Shown here: positions 43,743 through 54,520 of the stretch, one piece after another | Position numbering within the stretch: position 1 is the stretch's first letter | Layout: each line of letters opens with the position of its first letter | Assembly (NCBI GenBank): GCA_944548615.1 | Contig: OX155963.1 | Span: 15,218,442-15,282,441, forward strand | Direction of reading: 5' to 3' | Origin: Micropterix aruncella | Taxonomy: Eukaryota > Arthropoda > Insecta > Lepidoptera > Micropterigidae | Length of the DNA: 64,000 nucleotides | Translations under genes and position numbers: made by a program | Notes under the pieces: generated by a model | Told to the model about the DNA's origin: nothing | The model's database searches: none | The model's input: the letters and a program-made list of their open reading frames with translations, nothing else

Positions 43743-44060
43743 TATTTTATTTTTTTTATTTTATAAAATAAACCAGGTGGTATTAATCCCTACTCTTGGC
43801 ATAGTCAAATTCTTTTTACAACATTATGTGGACGGAAAACAATTATTAAATATATTTACAATAGAAATATAACGTCTTTTAAAAAACTATTTAAGGTGCC
43901 AAAATACCTAAGTAGGTATAGACGAAAAATACAAATAGTCAAAAAATAAAAACGAAGAGTCAGTTATAAAATAGTCAAATTAGAAATATTACAATTATAA
44001 GATTGCAACAATAGTTTGTTTATATAATCCATCTCCGATTATCAAAATGATTGGTCAAGA
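43743..44060. repeat. Dispersed repeat W, copy 2
   Basis: CAGGTGGTATTAATCCCTAC, GGCATAGTCAAATT, GTGCCAAAATACC, AGTCAGTTATAAAATAGTC and AATCCATCTCCGATTATC parallel 32476-32830. Confidence 0.6.
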
Positions 44061-44372
44061 AAAAAAATACATATATTACATTATAATAAAAGTAATAATC
44101 AAATATTAGGTAATTCATTACTGTCAAAATCCCTAATAGAATAAGTTGGGTTCTTGATAGGATTGTCCTGGACCTTACTACACGAAACCGCTCGCTACTT
44201 TGCGCGATTAAACAGACATACGGTTTTCGGGGATTTGTTTTAGTTTTTGCTGTTATTTGCGAGGTAATTAGTTTCTCAGTGGCTCGTGCCAACAAGGGTT
44301 CCACAGTATCCTCCAAACCCCCAATACAGTTTGTGCGGGTTGGCTCTAAAGGCAAAAAACATTTCACTGCAA

Positions 44373-44399
44373 AACCTTTCTCAATAATCGAGAAAGGTT
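44373..44399. repeat. Perfect 10-bp hairpin
   Basis: AACCTTTCTC-AATAATC-GAGAAAGGTT, 12 bp before the ATG of the ORF at 44411. Confidence 0.75.
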
Positions 44400-44410
44400 C
44401 AGATTGAATT

Positions 44411-44710
44411 ATGGAGGTCGATTCGGTCTCTAAGCAGTATAAATTCCCTGAAAGTCTCGGATGCACAGACCTGCGTCCAGATATAACCCTTTACTCTCTA
44501 TCTCGGAAGATGGTTCTTCTCGTAGAATTAACTGTTCGATGGGAATCAAATATCCCAAAAGACCATGATCTCGCAAATGCCGTCACCCGGAACGGCTTCT
44601 TTGTTCACCTTCACGCGGTGGAAGTTGGCGCTCGTGGCCTGCCAGCTAAATCTTTGTTTCACCTTTTTAAAGATCTTGGTCTCTCCAGGAAAATAATCAA
44701 CTCCTTCTAG
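44411..44710 (+). pseudogene. Retroelement C-terminal PD-(D/E)XK-like domain fragment
   Basis: 99 aa with LRPDITLYSL (RPD at 22-24), VLLVELTVRWESNI (ELT at 39-41) and a C-terminal AVEVGARGLPAKSLFHLFKDLGLS-like block (69-92). This RPD-x(15)-ELTV-W-E ... EVG-RG pattern is one I know from the C-terminal part of many uncharacterised invertebrate and fish retroelement polyproteins. The Asp and Glu positions suggest a PD-(D/E)XK nuclease fold, with Thr in place of the usual Lys. About 20-30 residues normally between the two conserved blocks look deleted. No RT is visible upstream, so this is a detached, probably dead fragment. Identification is from motif memory only. Confidence 0.5.
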
Positions 44711-45550
44711 AAAAATTATCTAAAACCGCGATTTCCGCAACTCAAATTCTATGGCTTCGAAGGGGGAGTGAATGGGTGGTAAGGTGTACGCTAACATGTG
44801 ACAAGACAGCTGTCCCAAACCTACCACAGCCGGTCGTTAGTCCGGAATCCACCGTTCACCTCTCAGAAGTGTAATAATTATATATGATGGGACCGATTTC
44901 GGTCGGTGAATTTCATGGCAGCTACGTTTGTATTTTATTTATATTTATTGGTAAGATATTATTATTTAAGTGTTAGACTTCTCTACCGTAAGACTTCGCC
45001 ATCCAGTCAAATTCAATTAGGCTACCGCTTATCTCCATAATAAGAGGCTACTTATGCACTGCGTCTCCATAGGCAAACGAGGCAAGCTTTTCCATAATTC
45101 ATGGGGCGACGAACAATACCCTCGCTTTGAAAACATGTCACTGTTTGCATGCCCGCCTTCAAATCCCGTTATAAATTACATAGGAAATGTGTTGAGAGAA
45201 GTGCTTACGGCTTAAGGCTCGCCTTAAGCCCGACATTAAGATGTGCTTTGGTGTGACTTAAGTTGGGATGAATCATGCCTGATCCATGGCCGCCGTGTTT
45301 GTGTTGCTTCGCGCCCGCTCGACCGCCGCGCCGATTCAAAAGCTTCGCAAACTTTATGACGCCCGGAAGAGGCTTTTCGCCACTTACTTTTTCAAGATTG
45401 TCTCTCTAAAGCTGAACATAAATATCATTAAAAGGATAGAGTGCGGAACTGTGCCATTTATGAGAGGAAGCGGTGGATTTTCTTAAGTTGACACAATTCA
45501 AAACAGCGAGGATATTCGTAATAAATTAATTGCGCAATTGGATGAACTGG
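44711..45550. other. Intergenic, no gene seen
   Basis: Contains a short palindrome CTTAAGGCTCGCCTTAAG near 45212. A 66-aa frame (45286-45486) is not recognisable. Confidence 0.45.
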
Positions 45551-45552
45551 GG

Positions 45553-45652
45553 AGATGTCACCTACAAGGACCGAGCCCGACGTCCCAGGAAGGTATAACG
45601 ATATTGATAATGTTTTCAACCGTGTAGTGAACGTAGAGTCTTAGGGATATTC
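45553..45652 (+). mobile_element. R repeat fragment, first ~100 bp
   Basis: GATGTCACCTACAAGGACCG, GTATAACGATAT and TGAACGTAGAGTCTTAGG match the 5' end of the unit. The next complete 5' end follows directly at 45653, so two R starts are in tandem. Confidence 0.6.
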
Positions 45653-46340
45653 AGAGATGTCGATTACTACGGGGGAACCCGTCACCTCAGGAAGTTTTAC
45701 CGATAATAATTGTTCTGTCTCCCGTGGGGTGATCGTAGAAGACTTTGAAACGATAAAAATCTACTGCCCAGCAAAGCCACGAACCTTCCAGAAGCCAATG
45801 CCTTACAGCGAGACACTAGGAAGGTAAACCAATGGGACCACGTCGCCCCCTGGCTACCAATTTTGGCAGGATATATCCGTCAGGAATTAACCTTCAGAAT
45901 ACCTCCGTTCTCCCGACTGGTTACCAGGATGAAATCGCTTGCGCGGTCTCTACCTGTTGTATTACAGAGGTAATTCAATATGAATGTATCGCGGAACTGG
46001 GCGTCCTTTGCCCTTAATGCCACACGGGACCGGGTGGCCCATAGGTCTTTTCAAGAGTAAGATGACAACAGGTCAACATCCACCCCTGCCGCTTAGGAGA
46101 CAGTATATTTCCATAGTCTTCACACTCCTTTATTAATTAGTCATAGTGCACACACGATTGGCTGTTGCCGCACACGGCGCAAACCGTCCAGCAGCGCCGG
46201 AGGGAAATCCTCCAGGAAAAACCGATCTACCAGCCGCAAGGCCTAAAACGCGAGAGTCCTTCCCGGGGTAGTCCCTCACACGGGGAGGCTCCTGAATAGG
46301 AGCTGAATCTTGAGTTAGGCTGATCCGAGATCTTATGAAC
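45653..46340 (+). mobile_element. R repeat subfamily B, near full-length
   Basis: GATGTCGATTACTACGGG, GTTCTGTCTCCCGTGG, GGCAGGATATATCCGTC, GAAATCGCTTGCGCGG, TTTGCCCTTAATGCC, GCCGCACACGGCGCAAACC and the B-type end ACCAAGCTCTACGAAAGC in consensus order. Nearest relative in the window: 5240-5965. Confidence 0.7.
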
Positions 46341-46690
46341 CAAGCTCTACGAAAGCATTCGCTACCGACTTATAGACAACACAGTTCACCGCCTACTTAC
46401 GCCAATATGCCCGTGAGAGTCCAACTTCTTACCGGGAGGCACTAGGAATTGAACCCAACGGGCCGACCTCAAGCACTCACTACTAGATGACCCGGATTTC
46501 TCCGTCCTCTAGTTTGGTCGCAGGTTCGAAGTCGCTTGCGCGGCCTGTTAGCGGTAATTCAGTTCGAAGTTATCGCGGATCTTGGCGCCCTTTTCCCGTC
46601 TTTCACACTGGACCGGGTAACCAACGTATCGTTTTAAGAGTACCTGATATCAGGTAAAAACCACCCCCACTGCTAGGAAACTTGGGTAGC
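46341..46690 (+). mobile_element. R repeat, partial sense copy
   Basis: Lacks the first ~100 bp and the 3' third. Contains AGTCCAACTTCTTACCGGGA and GCAGGTTCGAAGTCGCTTG; the latter is the closest match in the family to a pol III B box (GGTTCGANNCC, 10 of 11). Confidence 0.6.
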
Positions 46691-46691
46691 T

Positions 46692-46838
46692 AATGGAGTT
46701 AGGCCACTAGAACCCATAGGTGTAAAGATCGGACAAACTCACGGGTTAACACCCATTCGGCAGCCTCTATGCAGAAGTGCGAGCCCGGGTAAGATTCTGG
46801 CCTGCGGGCAAGTTTCCTCTAGGAATGTAAAAATATTG
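46692..46838 (-). mobile_element. R repeat, 3'-end fragment
   Basis: Antisense AGCTAATGGAGTTAGGCC, ACGGGTTAACACCCATTCGG and GAAGTGCGAGCCCGGGTA, ending at TTTCCTCTAGGAATG. It is the same break position as the deletion in 33262-33763. Confidence 0.6.
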
Positions 46839-47400
46839 TAAAGCTTATTTATCGCACAGGATGTTAAGCCATCACCTGTAGAATTCCGTCATATGAATAT
46901 AAAGACCTCCTACAGATAACTACGATTTTTTGCAATGGAAGATACCTTGAAAATAGTTTGTAAAACTAATGAGTAAATTTTATTTTTTGGAAATTGTAAC
47001 GTAGACTTGCTAACAGATACGCATCTTTAACATAATTTTGTGTGTTATTCATTCATTTTAAGAATACTATGTTTTTTGGTAACAAATGCATATCTCACTT
47101 CAAACTTTTGCCTCAATAATATTTGGTAAGGCTCTTTTAACATATAATGGGTTTGCAAGAAAGTAATTGACAATTTTAAATGTAGATAAGGTAGTTCCTT
47201 TTGAATGCCAGTAGAGTAAAATAAACAAAATAAATTTATACTTTATTACAATTACATTATTACAACAAAAAATAACCAAATAACAAAAATGATATTATTT
47301 AAAAATAATAATTATGGTTTGGAGAATATTCGCAAGGAGCGGGGGATAGGAGAGGGTGGGATGAGACGTAGGATTATTAGGAATCTAGGGACAAAAAAAT
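46839..47400. other. AT-rich DNA 3' of the RT remnant
   Basis: Non-coding. It may include the 3' untranslated part of the minus-strand LINE at 47404-48345, but no tail or TSD is visible. Confidence 0.4.
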
Positions 47401-47403
47401 ATT

Positions 47404-48345
47404 TTACAGAGACACTTGAATAGTAGAAACCGTTGGTGCGTTTCTGATATTTGACTGGAGCTTGTTCCACAGTCCAGCTGCATGAGCGGTGAAGGAACAT
47501 GTAAAAAAAGAAGAATTATGAATAGGAATCGTAATTTTACTATCCTGACTGGAACTAAGTGAAAGACCATGACATCCTAAATGGTTGAGTTTTCCGGTTA
47601 AATAGGAGGGAGCGGTAGGATTGTTGAGAATGATATAAAGAAGGGAAAGAATATGCAGTTTTCTACGTTCAGGTATTCGAAGCCAATGAAGTCTGCTTCT
47701 ATACTCAGAGACGTGATATTTTTTTTTCGCATTGTAGATATATCTAATGCGCACATTTTGCAACCACTCCATTTTGTCGAGGATGGCTTCAGTGACGTCA
47801 AGGTAGCAAACATCAGCGTAGTCTAATAAAGGCAATAACAGTGTTTGAACTATAGTCTTCTTAACCACCACTGGTAAAAATCTTTGCAGCCGCCGAAGAC
47901 TATGCAATCCAGCAAAAATGCGTTTCCTGACTTCATTGATCTGTGACTGCCAAGAGATTGATCAATGATAATACCCACATTTTTCACCGTCTTTGAATAT
48001 GGTATAATATTACTATCAATATGGATTGGTGGAGCCGCTGCAATATTAAAAGAGGATAACAGTCGCTTGCTGCCAATTACAATAGATTGGGATTTTGACG
48101 GATAAATTATAATAACATTTTCTTTAGCCCAGCCATCGTGAAATATGGTGTAGATTTTTTTTAATAATAAAGATAGCCAAACAAACCTCTCGGGGCATAG
48201 CATGGGTGTACAATTATCATGGGTCATACATGTGTCATCAGCATAGAGATGGCAATTGGTAGTCAGGTCCTTAGCTATTCGGTTGATTAATAGACAAAAA
48301 AGTAGAGGCGATAATATTCTCCTTGTGAAACACTTGCAATGACAT
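47404..48345 (-). pseudogene. CR1/jockey-like LINE reverse transcriptase remnant
   Basis: Minus-strand order: SVSQG (48319-48335, the G-x-PQG motif), then YADD (48234-48245, the catalytic motif C) followed in frame by TCMTHDN. Next come PSKSQSIVIGS and VKNVGIIIDQSLG (48227-47850). After a frameshift comes LRRLQRFLPVVVKKTIVQTL, LLDYADVCYLDVT, LQNVRIRYIYNAKK and LHWLRIPERRKLHILSLLYI (47907-47404), the thumb and connection region typical of CR1/jockey-clade LINEs. At least two frameshifts separate the pieces. Endonuclease and fingers are absent, so it is 5' truncated and inactive. Confidence 0.85.
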
Positions 48346-49689
48346 CAACATTATCCAAAGTATTTTTTATCACCTTGACACATTGCTTGCGTCCACCTAA
48401 TTACGAGTTAAACCATTTAAGGGCATCTTCTGATAGATTGAGACAACGGAGTCGTGAAAACATATGGGATATATTAAAAAACTAAATATTTGAGTTCCTC
48501 ATGAGTTAAAGGAAATTCATTCAACTCAACGCATTAACATATGCGATTTGCATCTCAAATGTTTTGAAATTGAACCTTTTTTAAAACGTATAAATCACTG
48601 GTGATGAAAAATGGATAATTTATCAAAGTGAAGTTATGAATTTATCATAGTGGATAATTTATATCATAATTTATAATAGATAACGCAGTTATTTTTTTTT
48701 TTTTTAATCAGCAAACGTTTTCAAGAAATCAACATAAAACTATAAAAGAAACTATTGCGAATAACCATCAGAGTAAGACATGTTTGTTCCTCGGTGTAAT
48801 TCCAAAATGATAAAAAATTGACATTCATAAGAATTCGAACGCACCATTAATTGGAAATATGTTATATCCTCTAAATTTAAGATTTGGGAACCGCTCAACA
48901 AATGGTAAGGTCCACCCAGTCGAAGGCTTAAAATAGAATTATGTTTAGAACTTGCCTTCCTTAGCTGGTGTCACCTTAATTCGATCAATGCAGGCAATAA
49001 AATAGCCAGCCCCCTTTGAATCCTCCCTTTGCCAACCCTTTGAATCCTCTTACGCTTTGGGGATGCTTCAATGCTTTCCTTTGTTTCAAAGATAAATTAG
49101 CCATTAACACTTACTGATACGTCTGCGACAGAAATTTCAGAGGGAGGATGGTAGAAATTGGGAGGAGATTTAAATATTATTATACCCCGATCACTGAGAT
49201 GATAAACTATCAGATATCTATGATATTCTCTACTGATACGACTGATTAAAGATGCATCTTGATTTCGGAAGGAGTAACTACATATACAGTTACCTCTCTC
49301 AGGTATTAGTATTATTCTACATAGTTAGGTATAGGTTTAGATATATATTTATAGGTATATATTACTATGCCGTGTTGCTACCCTTTCAAAGTGCGGTGGT
49401 TTAGGTTTAATATTACCTAACATATTATTATAACCCCTATCATGATTGCCATGAGGTAAATATCCACCATAGAACTTGAGCTTACGGTCAGGATATATTA
49501 TTTTATACATATATATCAGCTGGCATTACTTATTTATATTTTTATAAAATAAAATATAGAAATTATTACAGAACATTTTGTCATGTATCTTAAATGCCTT
49601 ATTTAACCAATTAACCACTTTATCACACCGAACTTCCGAAAAAATCTGATCAAAAATGCTTTTGCAGGAGCCATTTCATGATAAAACCC
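48346..49689. other. AT-rich DNA, no gene seen
   Basis: Frames are short and featureless. A poly-T run lies at 48691-48706. Confidence 0.45.
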
Positions 49690-50075
49690 AGAACGGGCTA
49701 TCATAACTGAATGAGTATACAAAAATTGGGGTCTATGCTGTTGACCGTTGAGGAGTTCCCTCGTCGGGAACCAACCCAGGGTGTAGAATCAGGTCATGCT
49801 TAGAATAAAAATAAATGAATTGTCATCGGAATTGAACCAACATGTATTTTTTTTATTTCATTTAATAATATTTGAGGAGTTTCCTCAATTCCTCATGGAT
49901 CCCATTATCAGAACAGGATTTTGATAAAAATGGGACCAAACTGTAAGTATATTCTTTCGAATAAAAAAAGGAATTTCCACATCGGTTCATAAATGAGTTC
50001 TGAGGTAACAAACATTTTAAAAAAATACAACCATATTGATAACGACCTCCTTTTTTTAAGTCGGTTAAAAATCGC
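49690..50075 (-). repeat. 'AAAAAAGGAGGAG' lepidopteran-type repeat, copy 2
   Basis: Minus-strand counterpart of 35271-35835: CCGACTTAAAAAAAGGAGG, GATCCATGAGGAATTGAGG, CATGACCTGATTCTACACCC and CTCAACGGTCAACAGCA. The 3' end is missing compared with copy 1. Confidence 0.65.
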
Positions 50076-51213
50076 TCATTGCGGGCCACTGTAAGTTGTC
50101 AATAGCCAGATGCTCATTTCAGCATTCAATGTGAAATACTATGCCTACCTGCATTATGACGGGCAATTTTACAGTGATACGGGCGAAGTTTTTATGAATG
50201 CGACGCTATGGCCACCTATACGGCTTAAGAGCGGCATCGCGTTTGTAGATTTTAGTCTGAGGTTTAGATAATTCGGGGAAAAATAGGTATATAATATTAT
50301 TTTTTCTATTTTTCTTTTGACACAATCGTGGCACTCAAGTGGGAATCCGAACTGAGCTCGGCTTAAAACAGGGGTGCAACTGAGCCCGCCTTGCTGCTCA
50401 GTTGCACTTGGATAAGCATATTAGAAATAGGTATAAACATTTGCGTTCAATGCATGCGCCATGTATACTGGGCTCCGACAAATGTGTAACATACAACGGC
50501 ATTTTCTGAATTGTAAATTAATTTTCATTTGTGCTCATGAATTTGTGTGTATATGTGTAAATATGTAAATAAAAACAAAATAATTTAAAAAATATTCAAA
50601 ATTCCAACAAAATATAAATTCAAAAACAAAAAATTAAAATTATATGCTCGCCTTTTCTTAAGAATATAGCGTTTATTAATATTACTAATATTAAAAGTCG
50701 ACGCACTAGCTTTATAGCATTTGCGAATATAACCCATCAATCTCGGGGGACCACGTAGTGTCATATCTGTCCAACAGCTCGTGATTATTTAAGCCCTGGC
50801 TTATATCGCTCGCAAAATGCCACCGATTAAATAAGGCATGATAAAGTCTTCCCCACTCAAAGGTACCCCCATTTATTAATGCGGTTTTTATGACAGATTT
50901 GTCCTGCGGAGGCTTTGTTTACGTAAATGCGCTAGGATTAAGCGCCCGTAATCATATTGCAAACATTTCAAAACGATAAGAAATTACTGAATAATGGAAA
51001 GGTACTTAGCTGAATCTAGAGTATGAGTTTGATTTGAAGTTTTGTAAGATTTTGGGCGATGCATATGTTTACTTAAAATTGCTATATTTAACATATAACT
51101 AATTACCAAATGTTACTTTACATTTCTTATTATGTATTGTTTTGACTAATAATTCTACTTATTTTAACTAGGTATAATTATATTAAATTTTATATTAATT
51201 ACCATATATTTAA
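50076..51213. other. Intergenic, no gene seen
   Basis: Includes a perfect 12-bp hairpin GTGCAACTGAGC / GCTCAGTTGCAC at 50374-50407. Otherwise AT-rich. Confidence 0.5.
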
Positions 51214-52090
51214 TACTAGCTGACCCGTGCCCACTTCGTTGAGCGGTAAACATTTTTACTTGTGATGAAATTATGAGTATGGTTCGGTTAGTAATAAGTG
51301 CTATGATTTATTTCCTCACTGTCAAAAGGAGGGTTATATTTTTACTGTTTATGTATGTATGTATTGGCATGCCAATTTGGCTATATTACCGGGTTTGAAA
51401 TAATTGAATGAAATGATTATGATTGAATAAATTATGTTTATTTTAATTGTTCAAAACTTCTCTGTATACTATATTAGATGTAATGTTATTATTTGGTACC
51501 AAAATATATTGTCTTTCAGGAGTTCCAACCCGAGATACGGCCGCGGTTCCATATCTATGTCGTATTATCTCTTTAACCATTTATGCAGTAAAAAGGAAAT
51601 TATATGCAGTAAAAGGGAAAAGTTTTTTGTTTTAAATACTTGAGACGATAAGTTTACTTATTTTGATAAGAATTCATAATTGTTGATAATATGACCAATA
51701 AACATGACCATGATGATTTAAATTATTTTTTTTATATACAAAACTACTTTTTGTGATTTAGATATAAAAGTTAGACATCTGCTGTCGCTAACTTTTTTGT
51801 AGGGATTATCAATCTCTACAACTTTTCTCTAGAACACAATCATATATCTCTCATTTGTTAAGGCAGCATTCGTAGAAACGTTTTCGTTGGACCGTTATTT
51901 CTCAGACTTACTTTGCAAATCCGACTACCACGAAAAAATCTTTAAATTTTTTGGATTAATATAAAACCTATGATACTCACAACTAACGTGCTTTCTATTG
52001 GTAAAAGAATTTTCCAAATCGGATTAGTGGATCAAGAGATGAATCCCTACAACCTCACACACTTTACCTTTTTATAATATTAGTATAGAT
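51214..52090 (+). repeat. 'ACTAGCTGACCC...TTAGTATAGAT' repeat, copy 1
   Basis: Starts TACTAGCTGACCCGTGCCC and ends ATAATATTAGTATAGAT, with GATATAAAAGTTAGACATC-TGCTGTCGCTAAC inside. Copy 2 (60638-61455) shares start, middle and end. I recall these termini from LINE-derived (RTE-like) repeats of Lepidoptera; the assignment is from memory. The ORFs at 51434-51643 are not gene-like. Confidence 0.6.
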
Positions 52091-52364
52091 TAATGACTTA
52101 TTTTATAATTTTCTTATGACTTTTTCATTCTTTTCTTTCCTATAACTTGATTTTTCTTTTTACTTTATTTGTAAGTCTATTATATTTTTCCCACTCTATT
52201 TAATGGAATGTTATGTTCCATTTATTACCGATTTTATAATTTAATTGCGATTTTTGTTGTTTTTCGAGGACTTAATTCAGATTCAGAAGATAATTCAGAT
52301 TTATGAGCATTTTACTAAATCTTTTTAATAATTCATTGTAATATTAGACCCCTTTTCCCCATAG

Positions 52365-52497
52365 AATGGGCTTATCCTAGTTAGGTGACTGAATCAAATA
52401 AGCAAAAGGTTAAGGTTTGCCATTCGGTTTTACTTATTTTTGTTAGTAAAATCAATGTTTAATAGTATCTTTCTTAAATAAATAAATAAATAAATAT
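52365..52497 (+). repeat. Possible LINE 3' end with (AAAT)n tail
   Basis: ATAGAATGGGCTTATCC ... TTTCTTAAATAAATAAATAAA, a short non-coding tract closed by AAAT repeats (52474-52496), like 2890-3134. Confidence 0.35.
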
Positions 52498-53590
52498 TAA
52501 TTCCGGTTTCGCCCAAATTTCAATCACTCATTTTGCAGCGAATCACCAATCAAATCACAGATCTTCGAATAAATGAAACACAAAAATATGAATTTCTGAT
52601 CATGTGTAGCAACTAAAAAATTAAACTAAAATATATTTTTAATTTTTATTTCAAATCTGTGTTACGAAGTTTTGGATTTACCTAAATTTGTCAACTTTCC
52701 AGAGCTATACAATAAGTCAAGATTAAAGAAAAACATACTAATAGTTATCGTATAGTGTTCGGGACATATCATTCTTTTATTTCAAAGGGTGATTATAATC
52801 ACGGAACTAAACAAGCAAAACTAAAATTTAGCTTTTGTTTCTTATTTTTATTCGCCTAATAAGGAATGATACAACTTTTCCTACTCGAAGATATTTATAT
52901 TGGTAATCCAATTTTCATAACAAATTGGTCCTACAACGGCTTTATTCATGTGAACAAGGGAATATATATATTTACAGGAATAAGCCCAGTAATCATTTAG
53001 CAAATTTTTCAAGCCATACAAAAAACATTTTTTTATTGAATATCTTTTTTGGAGTTACGACATTTTTCTTGACGCAAGATTATTGACGCTTGACGCTTGA
53101 CGCAAGACATGAAAAAAATATTGAAAATTCTAAAGTTTAAATTTTTAATTCTAGCTTAAATCAAGAAAAGTTGTACAGTAATTTCAACCAAACTTTTCAT
53201 GTATAATAATCACATGTAATGAATACACTTCTAGCATGAAAAGTATATTTTTTGCAATGTTTTTTCCAAAATCCTAGATTTTTTAATTTTCTTGCCGAGT
53301 TTGAGGCAAAGAATAACTCCCTGTAAAAAAATATTTGAGGTCCCGCATACCCGTATGTCTCGGACAGCCGTATAGTACTTTAGGGATACATTTAAAAAAA
53401 GAACCTGCACAAAAAATAAAGTTACTGGTAAAATATTGAAAATAGCTGAAAAACCGAAAATATAATATGTTTCTTACTATATTTTACCAGTAAGATGTAG
53501 CACATTTTGAAGATATAATTATTTATAATTCGGTTGTATTTACCGAGATGCTTTTCAGAAACATTTATTGAAACACACCTATAAATGTTT
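52498..53590. other. AT-rich DNA, no gene seen
   Basis: A small tandem GACGCTTGACGCTTGACGCAAGA lies near 53085-53108. No coding signal. Confidence 0.5.
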
Positions 53591-53599
53591 TTGATGACT

Positions 53600-53709
53600 A
53601 TAGATGACTGTAAAACTGGCAAGGTTTATGATGACTGAGACAGGCAAGGTTAATGAGACTGAGGTTTATGAGACTATTTGATGACTGTAAAAATGGCAAG
53701 GTTTATGTA
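53600..53709. repeat. Degenerate minisatellite
   Basis: GATGACTGTAAAAxTGGCAAGG-TTTATG occurs at about 53603-53632 and 53680-53709, with shorter GAGACTGAGGTTTATGAGACT variants between. Confidence 0.7.
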
Positions 53710-53821
53710 TAAAAATGTCAATATGAAATCGAAAACTATCGCGGTTGTTCAACATTAAAAATAGGATAAAACAAATTTACCGTTTATCCTGTTTATAAAC
53801 ATGTCAACTTGCTGATATCAC

Positions 53822-54452
53822 AACTAGGGTTGTCGACTACAGCGGGCGAGCCCGTCACCTCAGGAAGTTTTAACGATTAGTCGTTCTAACTCCCTGGAGT
53901 GAGTGAAGAAGACTTGGACAAAAACAGTCTACCGTCTAGCTCCGCCACCAACCCGTAAGAGGCCAACGCCTTAACCGCGAGATAGCCAGGAGTGTTACCC
54001 AGCGAGCTTACACTCACGCCCTTACTTCCAATTGCGACCAGATTACTCCAGTCTCTCGATTGGTTACGAGTTCGAGGTCGCTTGCGCGGTCCTCTCCCTT
54101 ACGAAGCGGTGAAATGGTGTGTACCGAATCTATCGTGGACCACGGCATCCTTTGCCCGGCTGTTCACCCAGGATCGGGTAGCCGATGGTCGTTTCAAGAT
54201 CAGTCGCCGTAAGGTCCGCAACCACCCCCGCTCTATAGTGCGCAATCGATTGGCTTATGCCGCGCGGTGGGCAGACCGTCCAGGAGCGCCAGAAGGTTGA
54301 TTCCCAAGGGTAACTAACTATAAGGCCAGAGTCCTACCCAGGCTCGCATTTCATGCGTGGAGGCCGTCGGATAGGTGTTGACCCGTGAGTGTGATCAACC
54401 CTGAACAGAATGGGTCTTCGTTGCCAACTCAGCAAGGGCCCATTAACTCCCG
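53822..54452 (+). mobile_element. R repeat subfamily A, full-length
   Basis: GTTGTCGACTACAGCGGGCG through CAACGCCTTAACCGCGAG, CCTCTCCCTTACGAAGCGG, ACCGTCCAGGAGCGCCAG and GGGCCCATTAACTCCC. A short deletion removes the tract around GTTAGTCAG. It is preceded by ACAACTAGG, as other 5' ends are. The 102-aa frame (53992-54300) is the sense frame also seen in 30992-31258 and 9042-9230, each broken at a different place. No convincing TSD; ATCACA occurs on both sides. Confidence 0.8.
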
Positions 54453-54472
54453 AATCACAGTTTGTATATATT

Positions 54473-54520
54473 CGTAACACAAACTGGGATATCACTGATG
54501 ATATCACAGTTTGTGTTACG
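54473..54520. repeat. 22-bp hairpin beside R copy
   Basis: CGTAACACAAACTGGGATAT-CA and its complement with one mismatch, loop CTGA. Part of the arm (ATCACAGTTTGT) is repeated directly at 54454-54465, touching the R 3' end. Confidence 0.8.

Noticed and set aside
53810..53860. Helitron interpretation of the R 5' side (hairpin ACGGGC-TC-GCCCGT then CTAG followed by T)
   Set aside because: The opposite end does not begin with TC. Two copies show 12- and 15-bp duplications, and the CTAG is not part of the unit bounded by those duplications.
53992..54300. 102-aa ORF with RVRGRLRGPLPYEAVK shared by several R copies
   Set aside because: Each copy breaks the frame at a different point and no domain is recognisable. 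It is a GC-rich by-product of the repeat.
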